Assembly (NCBI RefSeq): GCF_030249855.1
Contig: NZ_JANURN010000002.1
Coordinates: 225,694-289,693 of the forward strand
Direction: 5' to 3'
DNA: 64,000 nucleotides
DNA from: Helicobacter_B zhangjianzhongii
GTDB lineage: Bacteria; Campylobacterota; Campylobacteria; Campylobacterales; Helicobacteraceae
Positions within the stretch are counted from its first letter, which is position 1. Every line of letters begins with the position of its first letter. The position numbers and the translations under genes were made by a program. This document shows, piece after piece, positions 42,246 to 50,669 of the stretch. The notes under the pieces were generated by a model. It made no database searches. It was not told the DNA's origin and saw only the letters and a program-made list of their open reading frames with translations.

Positions 42246-42535
42246 AGCTAAAAGACTTTGATTTTAGGATTTGGGACAATGGGCAAAAGTATGCTGGAGA
42301 TGTAGTTAAAAAATATATGGGGCTTAGTGGATTCAGCGATGATGTAGAAGTGGAGCTATGGAGTGGATTTTATGATAGCAAAGGCGTAAAGATATACGAG
42401 GGCGACATAGTGCAGGATAGTCAAGGCAATACGCTTGTGGTTAGTGATAGTGTAATAGCGATTATCAAAAAAATCGATGTGGAAGTCATAGGCAATATAC
42501 ACGAGAACGCAGAGCTAAGGGGGCAGAATGAGTAA
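42242..42535 (+). CDS. YopX-family phage protein
   Basis: 97 residues. FDFRIWDNGQK at the start, SGFYDSKGVKIYEGDIVQ in the middle and VIGNIHENAEL at the end are the three signatures of the YopX fold (common phage protein of unknown role). AAGGAG upstream; ATGA overlap. Confidence 0.85.
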   Translation: MKLKDFDFRIWDNGQKYAGDVVKKYMGLSGFSDDVEVELWSGFYDSKGVKIYEGDIVQDSQGNTLVVSDSVIAIIKKIDVEVIGNIHENAELRGQNE

Positions 42536-42875
42536 AGCAACGATTATAGTGGTGAGCCTAGCATTTATAACGCTAATCGGCTTTATTTCAACCCTTAGTG
42601 TATGGAACTACACGCAAGGCAAAGAGATAGCAAAGCTTAAAGGCGAGCTAGCAAACGCAAGCACACTCCTAGATACGCAAAATAAGCAAATACTACAAGA
42701 TAAGCTAGACCTAGAAGCCTACCAAGCACAAGCCCAAGAAATACGCGAGCGAGTCGTGACTCGCTATATAAATACGCATACCAAAGATAAGGCGTGCGAA
42801 GCACAATTAAACGCGATTAAAAACGCATTAGAGATATTCTACACAAGGAGCCAAAATGAAAAAAGTGGATTCTAG
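42528..42875 (+). CDS. Membrane-anchored coiled-coil protein
   Basis: 115 residues. N-terminal helix (IIVVSLAFITLIGFISTLSVW), coiled coil, then ACEAQLNAIKNALEIFYT. Layout is like an Rz inner-membrane spanin, but position before the helicase rather than with lysis genes argues against certainty. The last residues (NEKSGF) and the stop come from an AAAAGTGGATTCTAG repeat, so the original C-terminus was probably replaced by repeat insertion. Confidence 0.55.
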   Translation: MSKATIIVVSLAFITLIGFISTLSVWNYTQGKEIAKLKGELANASTLLDTQNKQILQDKLDLEAYQAQAQEIRERVVTRYINTHTKDKACEAQLNAIKNALEIFYTRSQNEKSGF

Positions 42876-43215
42876 GAGAAACGCCCCTTATGTCATTGCG
42901 AGCGGTGCTTGCACCGCGCGGCGATCCATAAGAACACCAAACGCGGATTCTAGCTTTAAGGCTATGGATCGCCACGCAAGCACTACCGCGCTTGCTCGCG
43001 ATGACAGAAAAACGAGCAAAGTAGCAAATCCCAACCACACCACCCGCGCGGCAAGGTTGAAGAACAAGCAAAGCAACAATTCTAAACACGCACAAAGGCG
43101 GCAGGATTTTGAGGCTAGAATCGGGGCTTTGCAAGGCGAGCGCGGAGATAAGACTGATGGTCTATCGCACAAGCGAGCCGAAGCAATCCACGATTCTAGC
43201 CCAAAAGACAACGCC
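42856..43215. repeat. Repeat block with a start-codon-headed pseudo-ORF
   Basis: CAAGGAG followed by ATGAAAAAAGTGGATTCTAGG opens a 125-codon frame that is entirely repeat: hairpins at ~42890-42930 and ~42960-43007 (inner AAGCACTACCGCGCTT), GGCGGCAGGATTTTG, and the long-arm module at ~43110-43205. I do not regard it as a functional gene. Confidence 0.75.
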
Positions 43216-43229
43216 AAAAGGAGCAAACT

Positions 43230-43565
43230 ATGAAAAGGCAAGATTTTATCAACTTTATCCAAAGTCAAAGCAACATCACTTTAAGCAAGTATTTCTGCCA
43301 AAACTTAAATGGCTTTATCAATAGCGCGAATGAGAGTGAGCTAGAAGTTTTAAGTGCCAAGATACTCCATAGCAAGAAGCGATTTATCAATGATAATGAC
43401 TTTTTAGATTTGCTAAAAATGCTTTTCTGGGAGCAAGCGGGCAAAAGGGCTAGCACGGCAAAGATACAACGATATAAGGGCAGCAGATACGAGGAGCAAT
43501 ACCTACTCTCAATGTATTTTTACAAAAAAGAAGTCAAAGAAAGGGAGCTAGAATGGATACTTTAG
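43230..43565 (+). CDS. Phage protein of unknown function
   Basis: 111 residues, helical, with many Lys and aromatic residues (LDLLKMLFWEQAGKR; YLLSMYFYKKEVKERELEW). AAAGGAG 5-6 nt upstream. Ends 13 nt inside the helicase gene, so probably cotranscribed and functionally linked to replication. No family recognised. Confidence 0.6.
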   Translation: MKRQDFINFIQSQSNITLSKYFCQNLNGFINSANESELEVLSAKILHSKKRFINDNDFLDLLKMLFWEQAGKRASTAKIQRYKGSRYEEQYLLSMYFYKKEVKERELEWIL

Positions 43566-44731
43566 AGAGCCTAGAGCAAGAGATTTTGCTCTCGATGGTG
43601 CATTATAAAGAGGATATTGATGAGTTTCTAGCGATCACGCCGCGCCAAGTCTTTAGCCAAAAGGGCAGCGTGATTTTGGAGAAAATCTTAACCCTGCAAG
43701 GCAAGAAAGCCCTAAGCACGCATAGCCTTATGAACGCCCTAACCACAGAGCAGCAAAGCGATGAATATGTGCTTGAACTTTTCAGCAAAGCTCCTAACTC
43801 TAGCTTTGTCAATCTCTCCCAAGAGCTAATCACTGCTTATAAGCTAAAAATGCAAAAGGCAAATGGGCTTAAGATGATAAAAGCAAGTGATAACAACACT
43901 TTGCTAGATCTCTCAATGCTAGATCGCGCCGTGGAGAGTAATGAGTATAAAAACCTAGCCCAGTGGATCGACTACTACTCTACAAGACCAGAGCAGCCGA
44001 AGTTTAAGACAAAGGTAGGATTTTTGGACTCTGTGTTTGATGGGGGGATAGAAGTAGCGCAACTTGTGCTAATCAGCGGCGATCCAGAAGCAGGCAAAAC
44101 TACGCTAGGACTGCAAGTGCTAGAAAATATCAGCCACTATGCAAAGGTAGGGTTTTTTAGCTTTGAATTTACCATAGAGCAGTATATCCGCGCCAAGCAA
44201 GCAGAGAGAAAGCCGCCAAACCTTGATAATATGTATATCATCAACGAAGGCTATGAGCTCTACACAATCGCGCAAAATATTAAAAATCTCTATCGGCAGG
44301 GCGTGAAAGTCTTTTTGATCGACTCGCAAATGCGTATCACTAGCCCAAATGGCAGAAATATGGAAGAGGAAGAATCTTTAAAATTTAGCCTTTTGGCAAA
44401 GCTGTGCCACTCGTTAGGGATATTAGTATTTCTCATCGTGCAGACTTCTAAGAGCGATCGCGATAATCCTATGGGGAGCAAAAAGGGCGGACACGAAGCC
44501 AGCATAATAATCCGCATAGAACACTGCAAGCCAGAGATTGAGGCTTTGCGCGAGTTTAGCGAAAATAGCCGAATGGTGATCTTGAAAAAGAATAAGCAAA
44601 CAGGCAAGCACTTCAAAGAGAAAGTCGCCTTTGATCCAAACACGCGCAAATTTGCGAGTATAGAGGTGGGGGGGGCAGCGATCACGGAGAGCGTGGAGAT
44701 GGATAAGATCATAGAAGTGGTATCGATATAG
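43553..44731 (+). CDS. DnaB-like replicative helicase
   Basis: 392 residues. N-terminal helical domain (LEQEILLSMVHYKEDIDEF, typical of DnaB), then RecA-like core: Walker A GDPEAGKT at 176-183 (Lys182), EFTIEQYIRAKQ, Walker B-type VKVFLIDSQMRI, and LVFLIVQTSKSDRDNPMGSK. Shorter than cellular DnaB (~480), with a reduced N-terminal collar. No repeat insertion, unlike its neighbours. Unwinds phage DNA with the primase downstream. Confidence 0.85.
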   Translation: MDTLESLEQEILLSMVHYKEDIDEFLAITPRQVFSQKGSVILEKILTLQGKKALSTHSLMNALTTEQQSDEYVLELFSKAPNSSFVNLSQELITAYKLKMQKANGLKMIKASDNNTLLDLSMLDRAVESNEYKNLAQWIDYYSTRPEQPKFKTKVGFLDSVFDGGIEVAQLVLISGDPEAGKTTLGLQVLENISHYAKVGFFSFEFTIEQYIRAKQAERKPPNLDNMYIINEGYELYTIAQNIKNLYRQGVKVFLIDSQMRITSPNGRNMEEEESLKFSLLAKLCHSLGILVFLIVQTSKSDRDNPMGSKKGGHEASIIIRIEHCKPEIEALREFSENSRMVILKKNKQTGKHFKEKVAFDPNTRKFASIEVGGAAITESVEMDKIIEVVSI

Positions 44732-45195
44732 GCGGCTATGGTGGATTCAGCTTTTGCGTGCTTTTCTAAAGAAACTGCGCTTCGCTTGTTTTGGTGGATT
44801 CTACGGCGGCGCGGGCTTGCTCATTACCGCTTAGGTAAATCCCTTCGCCCGCGCCTTGAAAACCCCCAAAATCATCGCAAAATCTTAGAATCCTTTATGA
44901 GCTTTTTGCCGCGAGAAACTCTAGGAAAAACGCCCAGCCGTCATTGCGAGGGAGCGAAGCGACCGAAGCAATCCACAAAAAAGTGGATTCTAGCTTTAAG
45001 GTTATGATCGCCACGCCGACAAGTCGGCTCGCGATGACGGAAAAAAGGCGTTTTTGTGTAAAAAAGATTCTAAGAATTGCGGTGGGGCTGTGTTTGTTTT
45101 ACACGATTTTTGGGGCAGAGCTAGACTAATGGTCTGCGGTTGCCTCAAAAATCGTGTAATCAATCGCATTGCTCGCCCAAGACTGAATCTAAGAA
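44732..45195. repeat. Repeat-filled gap between helicase and primase
   Basis: Nested palindrome (~44806-44858), GTCATTGCGAGGGAGCGAAG module (~44940-44972), hairpin with CCGACAAGTCGG (~45003-45042), and a hairpin with arms CACGATTTTTGGGGCAG... and ...GCCTCAAAAATCGTG (~45098-45160), the same type as at 20676-20733. No gene. Confidence 0.85.
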
Positions 45196-45205
45196 AGGAA
45201 AAAGT

Positions 45206-46972
45206 ATGGTAACAAATATTGAAGCATTAAAATCCCAAAGTATCGTAAGCGTAATTGAACGCTATATCCCTTTGCGCAAAAACGGCACAAACTTCATCGC
45301 GTGCTGTCCCTTTCATAGTGAGAAATCCCCTAGCTTTGTGGTAAGCGAGTCAAAGGGAATGTATAAATGCTTTGGCTGCGGCAAGGGGGGCGATGCGATA
45401 AGCTTCATCAAAGAGTATGAGAAAATCGACTTCAATGAAGCCTTACAGAGACTAAGCGAGCTTACAAATATCGCCCTAGAGTATGATAAGGAGCAAAGAG
45501 TAGGCAAGAGTCCTAGCGAAGTGCTAGAGAAAATCAACACCCTAGCAAAAGCCGAGCTACAAAAGCATAGAGAGATTATAGAGTATCTAGCAGGAAGGGG
45601 GATCACGCAAGAGATATGCGAAAAATACGATATAGGGCTAGTGCCGAACACGCAAGAGCTACTAAAACACTTTAGCGCGAGAGAGCTAGTAGAATCCAAC
45701 TTTGCTAATGAGTATGAAAAGGGCAAAATATCAATCCCTATGCGTGAGAGAATCTCTATCGCTATAAGAAACCCACAACACAAGGTGGTCGCGTTTGTCG
45801 CTAGAACGCACCCCCACTACAACTTCAACAAAAACGCCCCAAAATACATAAATTCTAAGGAAAGCTACTTTTACAAAAAAGCCCAGATACTCTACCTTTA
45901 CAGCAATGCCAAAGCCACGATCCAAGCGCAAAAAGCCGCCTTTGTCGTGGAGGGCTATATCGATAGCATACTGTTACACGAAAATGGCTATAAACACGCG
46001 CTAGCCACAGGCGGCACGGCTTTCAATATCCAGCATTTAAATCTGCTTACTAGGCTTGATTGTGAAGTGGTCTTTTGCTTTGATAATGACAAGAGCGGTA
46101 TGGCGGCAAACTTTAGGGCGGTGAAAGTGTGCTTTCAAGCGGGATTTTATAGGGTAAGGGTGGCACTGCTGAAAAATAAGGATTCTAAGGGGAAATTGTG
46201 CAAGGATATAAATGAAGCACTTTTAGCTATGGATCGCCACGCCGACAAGTCGGCTCGCGATGACAGAAAGGGGGGAGCAAGGCTCGCGAGTGACAGAGAA
46301 AAGCTAGATTTTAACTTTTTAAATGGTTATGAGTTTTTTATAAAGTGGTTATATAAGAACAAAGACAAACAGCAGGCGTTTAATGAGATAAAAGCCGCGA
46401 TTGCAGCGTGTAAAAACTTCTACGATAAGCAGGCGTTTTTAGAATGCGCGTGCAAGCTCACAGGAGTGCCAAGCGAGTATTTCACCCAAGATAGACTACC
46501 CACAAAGCAGGCTAACGATGATTATAGCAGCCTTATAGCGAGTATTTTGCATAGCGAGGAGTGTGCCTACATCGCAAGCGAATTAGATCTAAGCTTTTTA
46601 CCCAAAGAGCTAGAGAAAATAATAAGCGGCGCGTTGTCTTTTGGGCTAGAATCGGCGATTGCCGCGCCGAGCTTGTGCGATAGACACCCCAGTCTTATCT
46701 CCGCGCACGGCTTGCAAAGCCCCGATTCTAGCTCCAAAATACTGCCGCGAGAGAAAACAGAATCAAAACAGCAAAACATACCTAACGAGTTTATACAAGC
46801 TACACCACTAGACTCTAACGAGTTTTATCAACACTACTGCGATCTATATTTAGCACATTTGCACCGCGAGCAGACCAAAGCTAGGGCAAAAAAGGATTTA
46901 CACTTAGTGCTAGCATTAAGCGAGAAAATCGCCCAAGTCAAGCAAGATATACACGCCCAAAAGGCATTTTAA
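45206..46972 (+). CDS. DNA primase, DnaG type, with two repeat insertions
   Basis: 588 residues from the ATG at 45206 (AAAGGAA upstream). Zinc domain Cys34, His37, Cys55, Cys58 (CPFHSEK, KCFGCGKGG), DnaG-type core, Toprim with AAFVVEGYIDS (Glu) and CFDNDKSG (Asp). Residues ~338-365 (MDRHADKSARDDRKGGAR) and ~485-530 (GLESAIAAPSLCDRHPSLIS) are translated repeats. They sit after the Toprim and in the C-terminal helicase-interaction region, so the catalytic core is untouched. Makes primers for phage replication. Confidence 0.9.
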   Translation: MVTNIEALKSQSIVSVIERYIPLRKNGTNFIACCPFHSEKSPSFVVSESKGMYKCFGCGKGGDAISFIKEYEKIDFNEALQRLSELTNIALEYDKEQRVGKSPSEVLEKINTLAKAELQKHREIIEYLAGRGITQEICEKYDIGLVPNTQELLKHFSARELVESNFANEYEKGKISIPMRERISIAIRNPQHKVVAFVARTHPHYNFNKNAPKYINSKESYFYKKAQILYLYSNAKATIQAQKAAFVVEGYIDSILLHENGYKHALATGGTAFNIQHLNLLTRLDCEVVFCFDNDKSGMAANFRAVKVCFQAGFYRVRVALLKNKDSKGKLCKDINEALLAMDRHADKSARDDRKGGARLASDREKLDFNFLNGYEFFIKWLYKNKDKQQAFNEIKAAIAACKNFYDKQAFLECACKLTGVPSEYFTQDRLPTKQANDDYSSLIASILHSEECAYIASELDLSFLPKELEKIISGALSFGLESAIAAPSLCDRHPSLISAHGLQSPDSSSKILPREKTESKQQNIPNEFIQATPLDSNEFYQHYCDLYLAHLHREQTKARAKKDLHLVLALSEKIAQVKQDIHAQKAF

Positions 46973-46979
46973 TTTTAAG

Positions 46980-47165
46980 GGATTCGGCTTTTGCGTGCTT
47001 TTCTAAAGAAACTGCGCTTCGCTTGTTTTGGTGGATTCTACGGCGCGGGCTTGCTCATTTACGCTGAGTAAAATCCCTGCGCCCGCGCCGTAGAATCTAC
47101 AATTTATCGCAAAAAGCCAACACCAAAACCAAACAAAGCCGAATCCCAAAACCAAAAGCCAACGC
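46980..47165. repeat. Dispersed repeats after the primase
   Basis: TTCTTTAGAAA-type hairpin, AAACTGCGCTTCGCTTG, then a nested palindrome (~47040-47092) with outer arms GGCGCGGGC/GCCCGCGCC and inner TTTACGCTGAGTAAAAT. No gene. Confidence 0.8.
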
Positions 47166-47175
47166 CAAAGACAAC

Positions 47176-47469
47176 CTAGCCTAGCATATACTTCATCGCC
47201 CCGATCAATATCGCAATCGTGCCAGCCTGCAAGCCAAAGACCCATTTTAAGATCTCTACCTTCGCGCTAGAGATCTCCGCACGCACAAAATCTTTAGTCG
47301 CTAGCTCGCCCTTAATCTCATCAATCGCGCGTGATTTTAGCTCATCTACACTCACGCGATCCGTGCTAGCCTTGTGTGAAATCACTTCATCAAAGACACT
47401 TATAACCTTATCACTATTATTGGGGAATGCCTCTCGCACCAATGCCTTAAAGCTTTCATTTAACACCAT
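47176..47469 (-). CDS. Membrane-anchored helical protein (minus strand)
   Basis: 97 residues from the ATG at 47469 (AAGGAG 6 nt upstream). Long charged helical region, then one C-terminal membrane helix (FGLQAGTIAILIGAMKYML): the layout of DUF1640-like coiled-coil membrane proteins. Convergent with the primase and divergent from the head module. Driven by an extended -10 at 47489. Function unknown; a lysogenic membrane protein is possible. Confidence 0.65.
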   Translation of the reverse strand: MVLNESFKALVREAFPNNSDKVISVFDEVISHKASTDRVSVDELKSRAIDEIKGELATKDFVRAEISSAKVEILKWVFGLQAGTIAILIGAMKYMLG

Positions 47470-47488
47470 AGCACACTCCTTTATCCAC

Positions 47489-47494
47489 ATTGTA
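47489..47494 (-). promoter_or_regulatory. Extended -10 promoter TGCTACAAT
   Basis: Minus strand TGCTACAAT, ~20 nt before the ATG at 47469. AAAAAGGGGGTAAA lies 9-13 nt further upstream. The same pair of elements precedes the minus-strand gene at 57574. Confidence 0.55.
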
Positions 47495-47497
47495 GCA

Positions 47498-47775
47498 TAT
47501 CTTTACCCCCTTTTTAATGGGCTAAAACCTGCTAGCATTACAAGCGTGGAGAGAGTCTAAGTGAGAGCCAACTTTCAGCCGTGCAGTCCCCACACACACC
47601 CTGCACACTTCATAGTCTCCCTGATTAAGTCAAAATCCTTGCATACAAATCCTTTGAGAGACTCTCTCCACAACACTGCCTTTGACACCCCTTTGACACA
47701 ACCCCAAGCTTTACCCCTTTTTTCTTTTGGGCAAGTTTTTTATATTACGCTTTTATAAAATGCTTAAGGACACTT
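47498..47775 (+). promoter_or_regulatory. Control region before the head genes
   Basis: The only long phage gap without dispersed repeats. It holds TTTACCCCCTTTTTAA (47502-47517), a 13-bp inverted repeat GTGGAGAGAGTCT (47546-47558) / AGACTCTCTCCAC (47659-47671) separated by 100 nt, a tandem CTTTGACAC (~47680-47701) giving two TTGACA boxes, TTTACCCCTTTTTT (47710-47723), and an A/T-rich TATATTACGCTTTTATAAAAT before the scaffold gene. Probably the late promoter with regulator sites. Confidence 0.5.
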
Positions 47776-48405
47776 ATGGAACCACAAGAGCTAGAGACCC
47801 AAGAGCCAAGCCAAGAGCTAGCAGAGCAAGCCCAAGCACCACAAGAGCCTAGCCCCTTTGATACAAGCGCAGAGACTAAGGAGCTAGAGACCTTGCAAAA
47901 TGAGCTAGCACAAAGTGAAGCAGCTTTAGAAGCTAACTTTGCTAAATATGCAAGCGAGCTTATCACACCAGAGCTAGAAGATTTATTTTATGAAGATAAA
48001 GAGCAGTTTTTCATAAAAATCGCGCAAATGCAAAATCAATTCTACCAAGATAATATCGCTAGCAAGCAAGCCCGCGCCCAAGAGCTGCAAGGCTCTATCA
48101 ATCAAAAATCCCTTATGGGGCAGATCGATCAAGCAAGAGCGAAGTTTGAGCAAGAAGCAAGCGTGGATTTAAACACGCTTTTGCAGTTTTATGAGGATTA
48201 TATCCCAAACGCGGCAAAAGCACAGCTAGATCAATTGCAGCCCTATGACTTTTTCAAACAACTAGAGCAAATCTATCTATCGCAAAATGCCAATCCACAA
48301 GGGAGCCAAGGTGGTGAGAAGCCACCAAGCCGCATAGCTGGGAATGCCACCCCAAGTGCCAACCTAGACTATAACGCCGACCTACTCCCTACGGAACGGT
48401 ATTAG
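47776..48405 (+). CDS. Putative capsid scaffold protein ending LLPTERY
   Basis: 209 residues, strongly acidic, Gln/Glu-rich and helical (ELAQSEAALEANFAKYASEL). Its position directly before the major capsid gene and this composition fit a scaffolding protein. AAGGAC precedes the ATG. C-terminal region Asn/Gly/Pro-rich, then DLLPTERY at the very end. Scaffold C-termini often bind the capsid protein, so the tag may be a docking peptide, but the same tag occurs on proteins outside the head module. Confidence 0.6.
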   Translation: MEPQELETQEPSQELAEQAQAPQEPSPFDTSAETKELETLQNELAQSEAALEANFAKYASELITPELEDLFYEDKEQFFIKIAQMQNQFYQDNIASKQARAQELQGSINQKSLMGQIDQARAKFEQEASVDLNTLLQFYEDYIPNAAKAQLDQLQPYDFFKQLEQIYLSQNANPQGSQGGEKPPSRIAGNATPSANLDYNADLLPTERY

Positions 48406-48448
48406 CCCACGGAGCGCGCAAGCGTAAAACACACATAAAGGAGTAACA

Positions 48449-49633
48449 ATGTCTTACCAAAATCCACTAAATGCCATAAACTTTGCCGGCTGGAAAGAAG
48501 ACCCAAATGTCCAGCTAAATATCGCTAGAGTGATCGAAAAAGCCAGCTGGAGTAAAAGCCCGTTTGAAAGCTTTTTTGGTAAAGGAGCGGATCGCGGCGT
48601 GCGATTTTATGCCGTGAAAGACTCCCAGCCCTACCGCCCCCGTTTGAAAGCACCGCTAACAGGCACAGGAGTAGAGGGCAACGCCGATCTAGATACCAAC
48701 TACGACTCACTAGAGATTATGAGCCAAACGACTTATCCCAAAGTGATCGCAAATGCCATTAAAAGCGAGATTGAAAAATACACCGCTTTAAAGCAAATTG
48801 ATTTCATCAAAGAAGCCAGCGATAGCTTGACAGACTGGATGCGCTTGCGCAGGGATAAGGCACTTGTATCCGCACTTATCACAGACTTTACAAATTGTGT
48901 CGTGTGCGATCAAACGAGCAATTTTAAAGATACTAGCAATGAGCCAGATGTCGCCACTGCCGCTAAGAAAATCAAAAAAGGCGATGTGATGAATGTCCAA
49001 GCCCTGCGCCGCGCGATCTTTATGGCTAGAACAGGTATAAACTACAAAGGCAAAGAATGCTACCCGCTAAAGCCTATCAAAAGCGATCTAGTCTCTGTGC
49101 AAGGCATATCCATAGAGCATAATAGCTATATCATTTTGCTTGATAGCTATGCCTGCAACCAGCTCAAAAACGACCCTGAATGGATTGAAATGCAAAAAGC
49201 AGCGGGCGTGCGCGGCGATGAAAATAGGATCTTTACAGGGCTTATCGGGCTTATAGATAACTGCCCTGTGCTAGATATGGGTATATGGACGCCTTTGCAA
49301 AGTGGTATGCCAAATAGCGAGGTAAGTGATACAGACTATATGGCAAATATCAACCCCCAAAACCACAAGAAGCTAACCCCACCTAGCTACTATGCTAATG
49401 GTCAGCCTGTAAGTATCGGGGCGTTGATCGGGGCTTCTGCGCTTGTGATGGTCGGCGGCGATAAGGTGGATTTCTACATCGATGAAGCCGACTCTGGGCG
49501 CAAAACCATAGTCGGCGTGGATCGTTTGCTAGCTGTCAGCAAAGCGCGATTTGATAGCAATGAGAGCGGAAGTTTAAGTCCGTTTCACGATACGGATTTT
49601 GCGTGTATCGGTATCTTTAGCTCTAAAGAATAA
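48449..49633 (+). CDS. Major capsid protein
   Basis: 394 residues. Reads as a phage capsid protein of the N4 gp56/DUF4043 kind: SGFG-like opening with DRGVRFYAVKDSQPYRPRLK, EGNADLDTNYDSLEI, Lys/Arg-rich helix SLTDWMRLRRDKALVSAL, YIILLDSYACNQLKNDPEW, and a C-terminal Gly-rich domain (GALIGASALVMVGGDK). Preceded by AAGGAG. Moderate certainty on family, high that it is the shell protein given its size, position and lack of other motifs. Confidence 0.75.
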   Translation: MSYQNPLNAINFAGWKEDPNVQLNIARVIEKASWSKSPFESFFGKGADRGVRFYAVKDSQPYRPRLKAPLTGTGVEGNADLDTNYDSLEIMSQTTYPKVIANAIKSEIEKYTALKQIDFIKEASDSLTDWMRLRRDKALVSALITDFTNCVVCDQTSNFKDTSNEPDVATAAKKIKKGDVMNVQALRRAIFMARTGINYKGKECYPLKPIKSDLVSVQGISIEHNSYIILLDSYACNQLKNDPEWIEMQKAAGVRGDENRIFTGLIGLIDNCPVLDMGIWTPLQSGMPNSEVSDTDYMANINPQNHKKLTPPSYYANGQPVSIGALIGASALVMVGGDKVDFYIDEADSGRKTIVGVDRLLAVSKARFDSNESGSLSPFHDTDFACIGIFSSKE

Positions 49634-49639
49634 GGAGGG

Positions 49640-49985
49640 CGCGTTGCTTGTTTTAGGAGAACTAGAATCCACTTTTTTATCGTCATTGCGAGGGAGCGAA
49701 GCGACCGAAGCAATCCATACACAAAAAGCGGATTCTAGTATGGATCGCCACGCGGATAAATCCGCTCGCGATGACAAAGTGGGGGGGGAGTGTCTCGCGA
49801 GTGAGAGAAAAACGAGCAACGCAAGAAAACGCGTTTTCTAAACACGCCACAGGATTCTAGGATTTGCGATGAGAAAGTAGGGTTGTGCAGTGGCGAGCAA
49901 GGAGATAAGACTCGAGCGTCTATCGACGCCGCGAGCCACAAACTCCCTGCTTTATCGCGCAAAGCCGAATCCCAAAAAACCAACC
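49640..49985. repeat. Dispersed repeats after the capsid gene
   Basis: TAGAATCCACTTTT, GTCATTGCGAGGGAGCGAAG module (~49683-49715), hairpin with GGATAAATCC (~49739-49776), and the ~120-bp nested palindrome (~49855-49978) that is the inverse of 37345-37475. Confidence 0.85.
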
Positions 49986-50008
49986 CACAAACTACAAGGA
50001 GTTTTACA

Positions 50009-50383
50009 ATGAAACAACGAGTCAAAAACATCTACTACCTAGCCAAAGCCCAAGTAACCCTAAAAGAGCTAAAGTCTAAAATCTATGAAGCCGTAGCATT
50101 GCCAGCAGGCGCGGAGATAATGAGCATAGATGTCGAAGTGCTAGAGCCAGCAGTAACGGCTACAAAGCTTGATCTAGGGCTTAAAGTAGGCAAAGACTAT
50201 AGCAAAGAAGCCTTTGGCAATGACTTAAATCTAAGCGCAAAGGCAAACCACAAATCAAGTGTCGTGACTAGCACAAAGCTAGGCGGCGTGGTAACGCTAG
50301 AGTTTGATCAAAAGCCAACAGGCGGAGAGGTGGTAGTGAGAGTAGCATATTTTTGCCCAAGCGAGATTTTGACGGAATTCTAG
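50009..50383 (+). CDS. Probable head-associated protein
   Basis: 124 residues from the ATG at 50009 (AAGGAG 7 nt upstream). Beta-rich (SIDVEVLEPAVTATKLDLGLK; GGVVTLEFDQKPTGGEVVVRVAYFCP). Size and position after the capsid gene would fit a decoration or head-completion protein, but no family is recognised. Confidence 0.55.
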   Translation: MKQRVKNIYYLAKAQVTLKELKSKIYEAVALPAGAEIMSIDVEVLEPAVTATKLDLGLKVGKDYSKEAFGNDLNLSAKANHKSSVVTSTKLGGVVTLEFDQKPTGGEVVVRVAYFCPSEILTEF

Positions 50384-50389
50384 TTTTTT

Positions 50390-50650
50390 GCGATAAATCG
50401 TGGATTCTACGGCGCGGGCTTGCTCATTACCGCTTAGGTAAATCCCTGCGCCCGCGCCTTGAAAACCCCGATTTCTCATCAAAAACCTAGAATCCAGCAG
50501 CGTTATAGAATCCAAAACACCTTTTCTGTCATTGCGAGACACTGCGCTAGCAGTGGCGTGGCAATCCATAAGCAAAAAGTGGATTCTAGGAAAACGAGCG
50601 AAGCGAAGTTTCTTTAGAAAAACGAGCAACAAAACTAAACGCCACACGCG
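50390..50650. repeat. Dispersed repeats
   Basis: Nested palindrome (~50408-50462), hairpin GTCATTGCGAG...GTGGCAATCCATA with inner CTGCGCTAGCAG (~50527-50572), AAAAAGTGGATTCTAGG and two GAGCGAAGCGAAG-type pieces. No gene. Confidence 0.8.
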
Positions 50651-50669
50651 CAAAAAAAAGGAGGCAAGT

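Noticed and set aside
42528..42875. Firm assignment as an Rz spanin
   Set aside because: Topology fits, but the C-terminus is repeat-derived and no lysis genes are nearby.
45140..45205. Longer primase start
   Set aside because: The upstream 22 codons read through a repeat hairpin; the ATG at 45206 has the ribosome site and starts at the conserved zinc domain.
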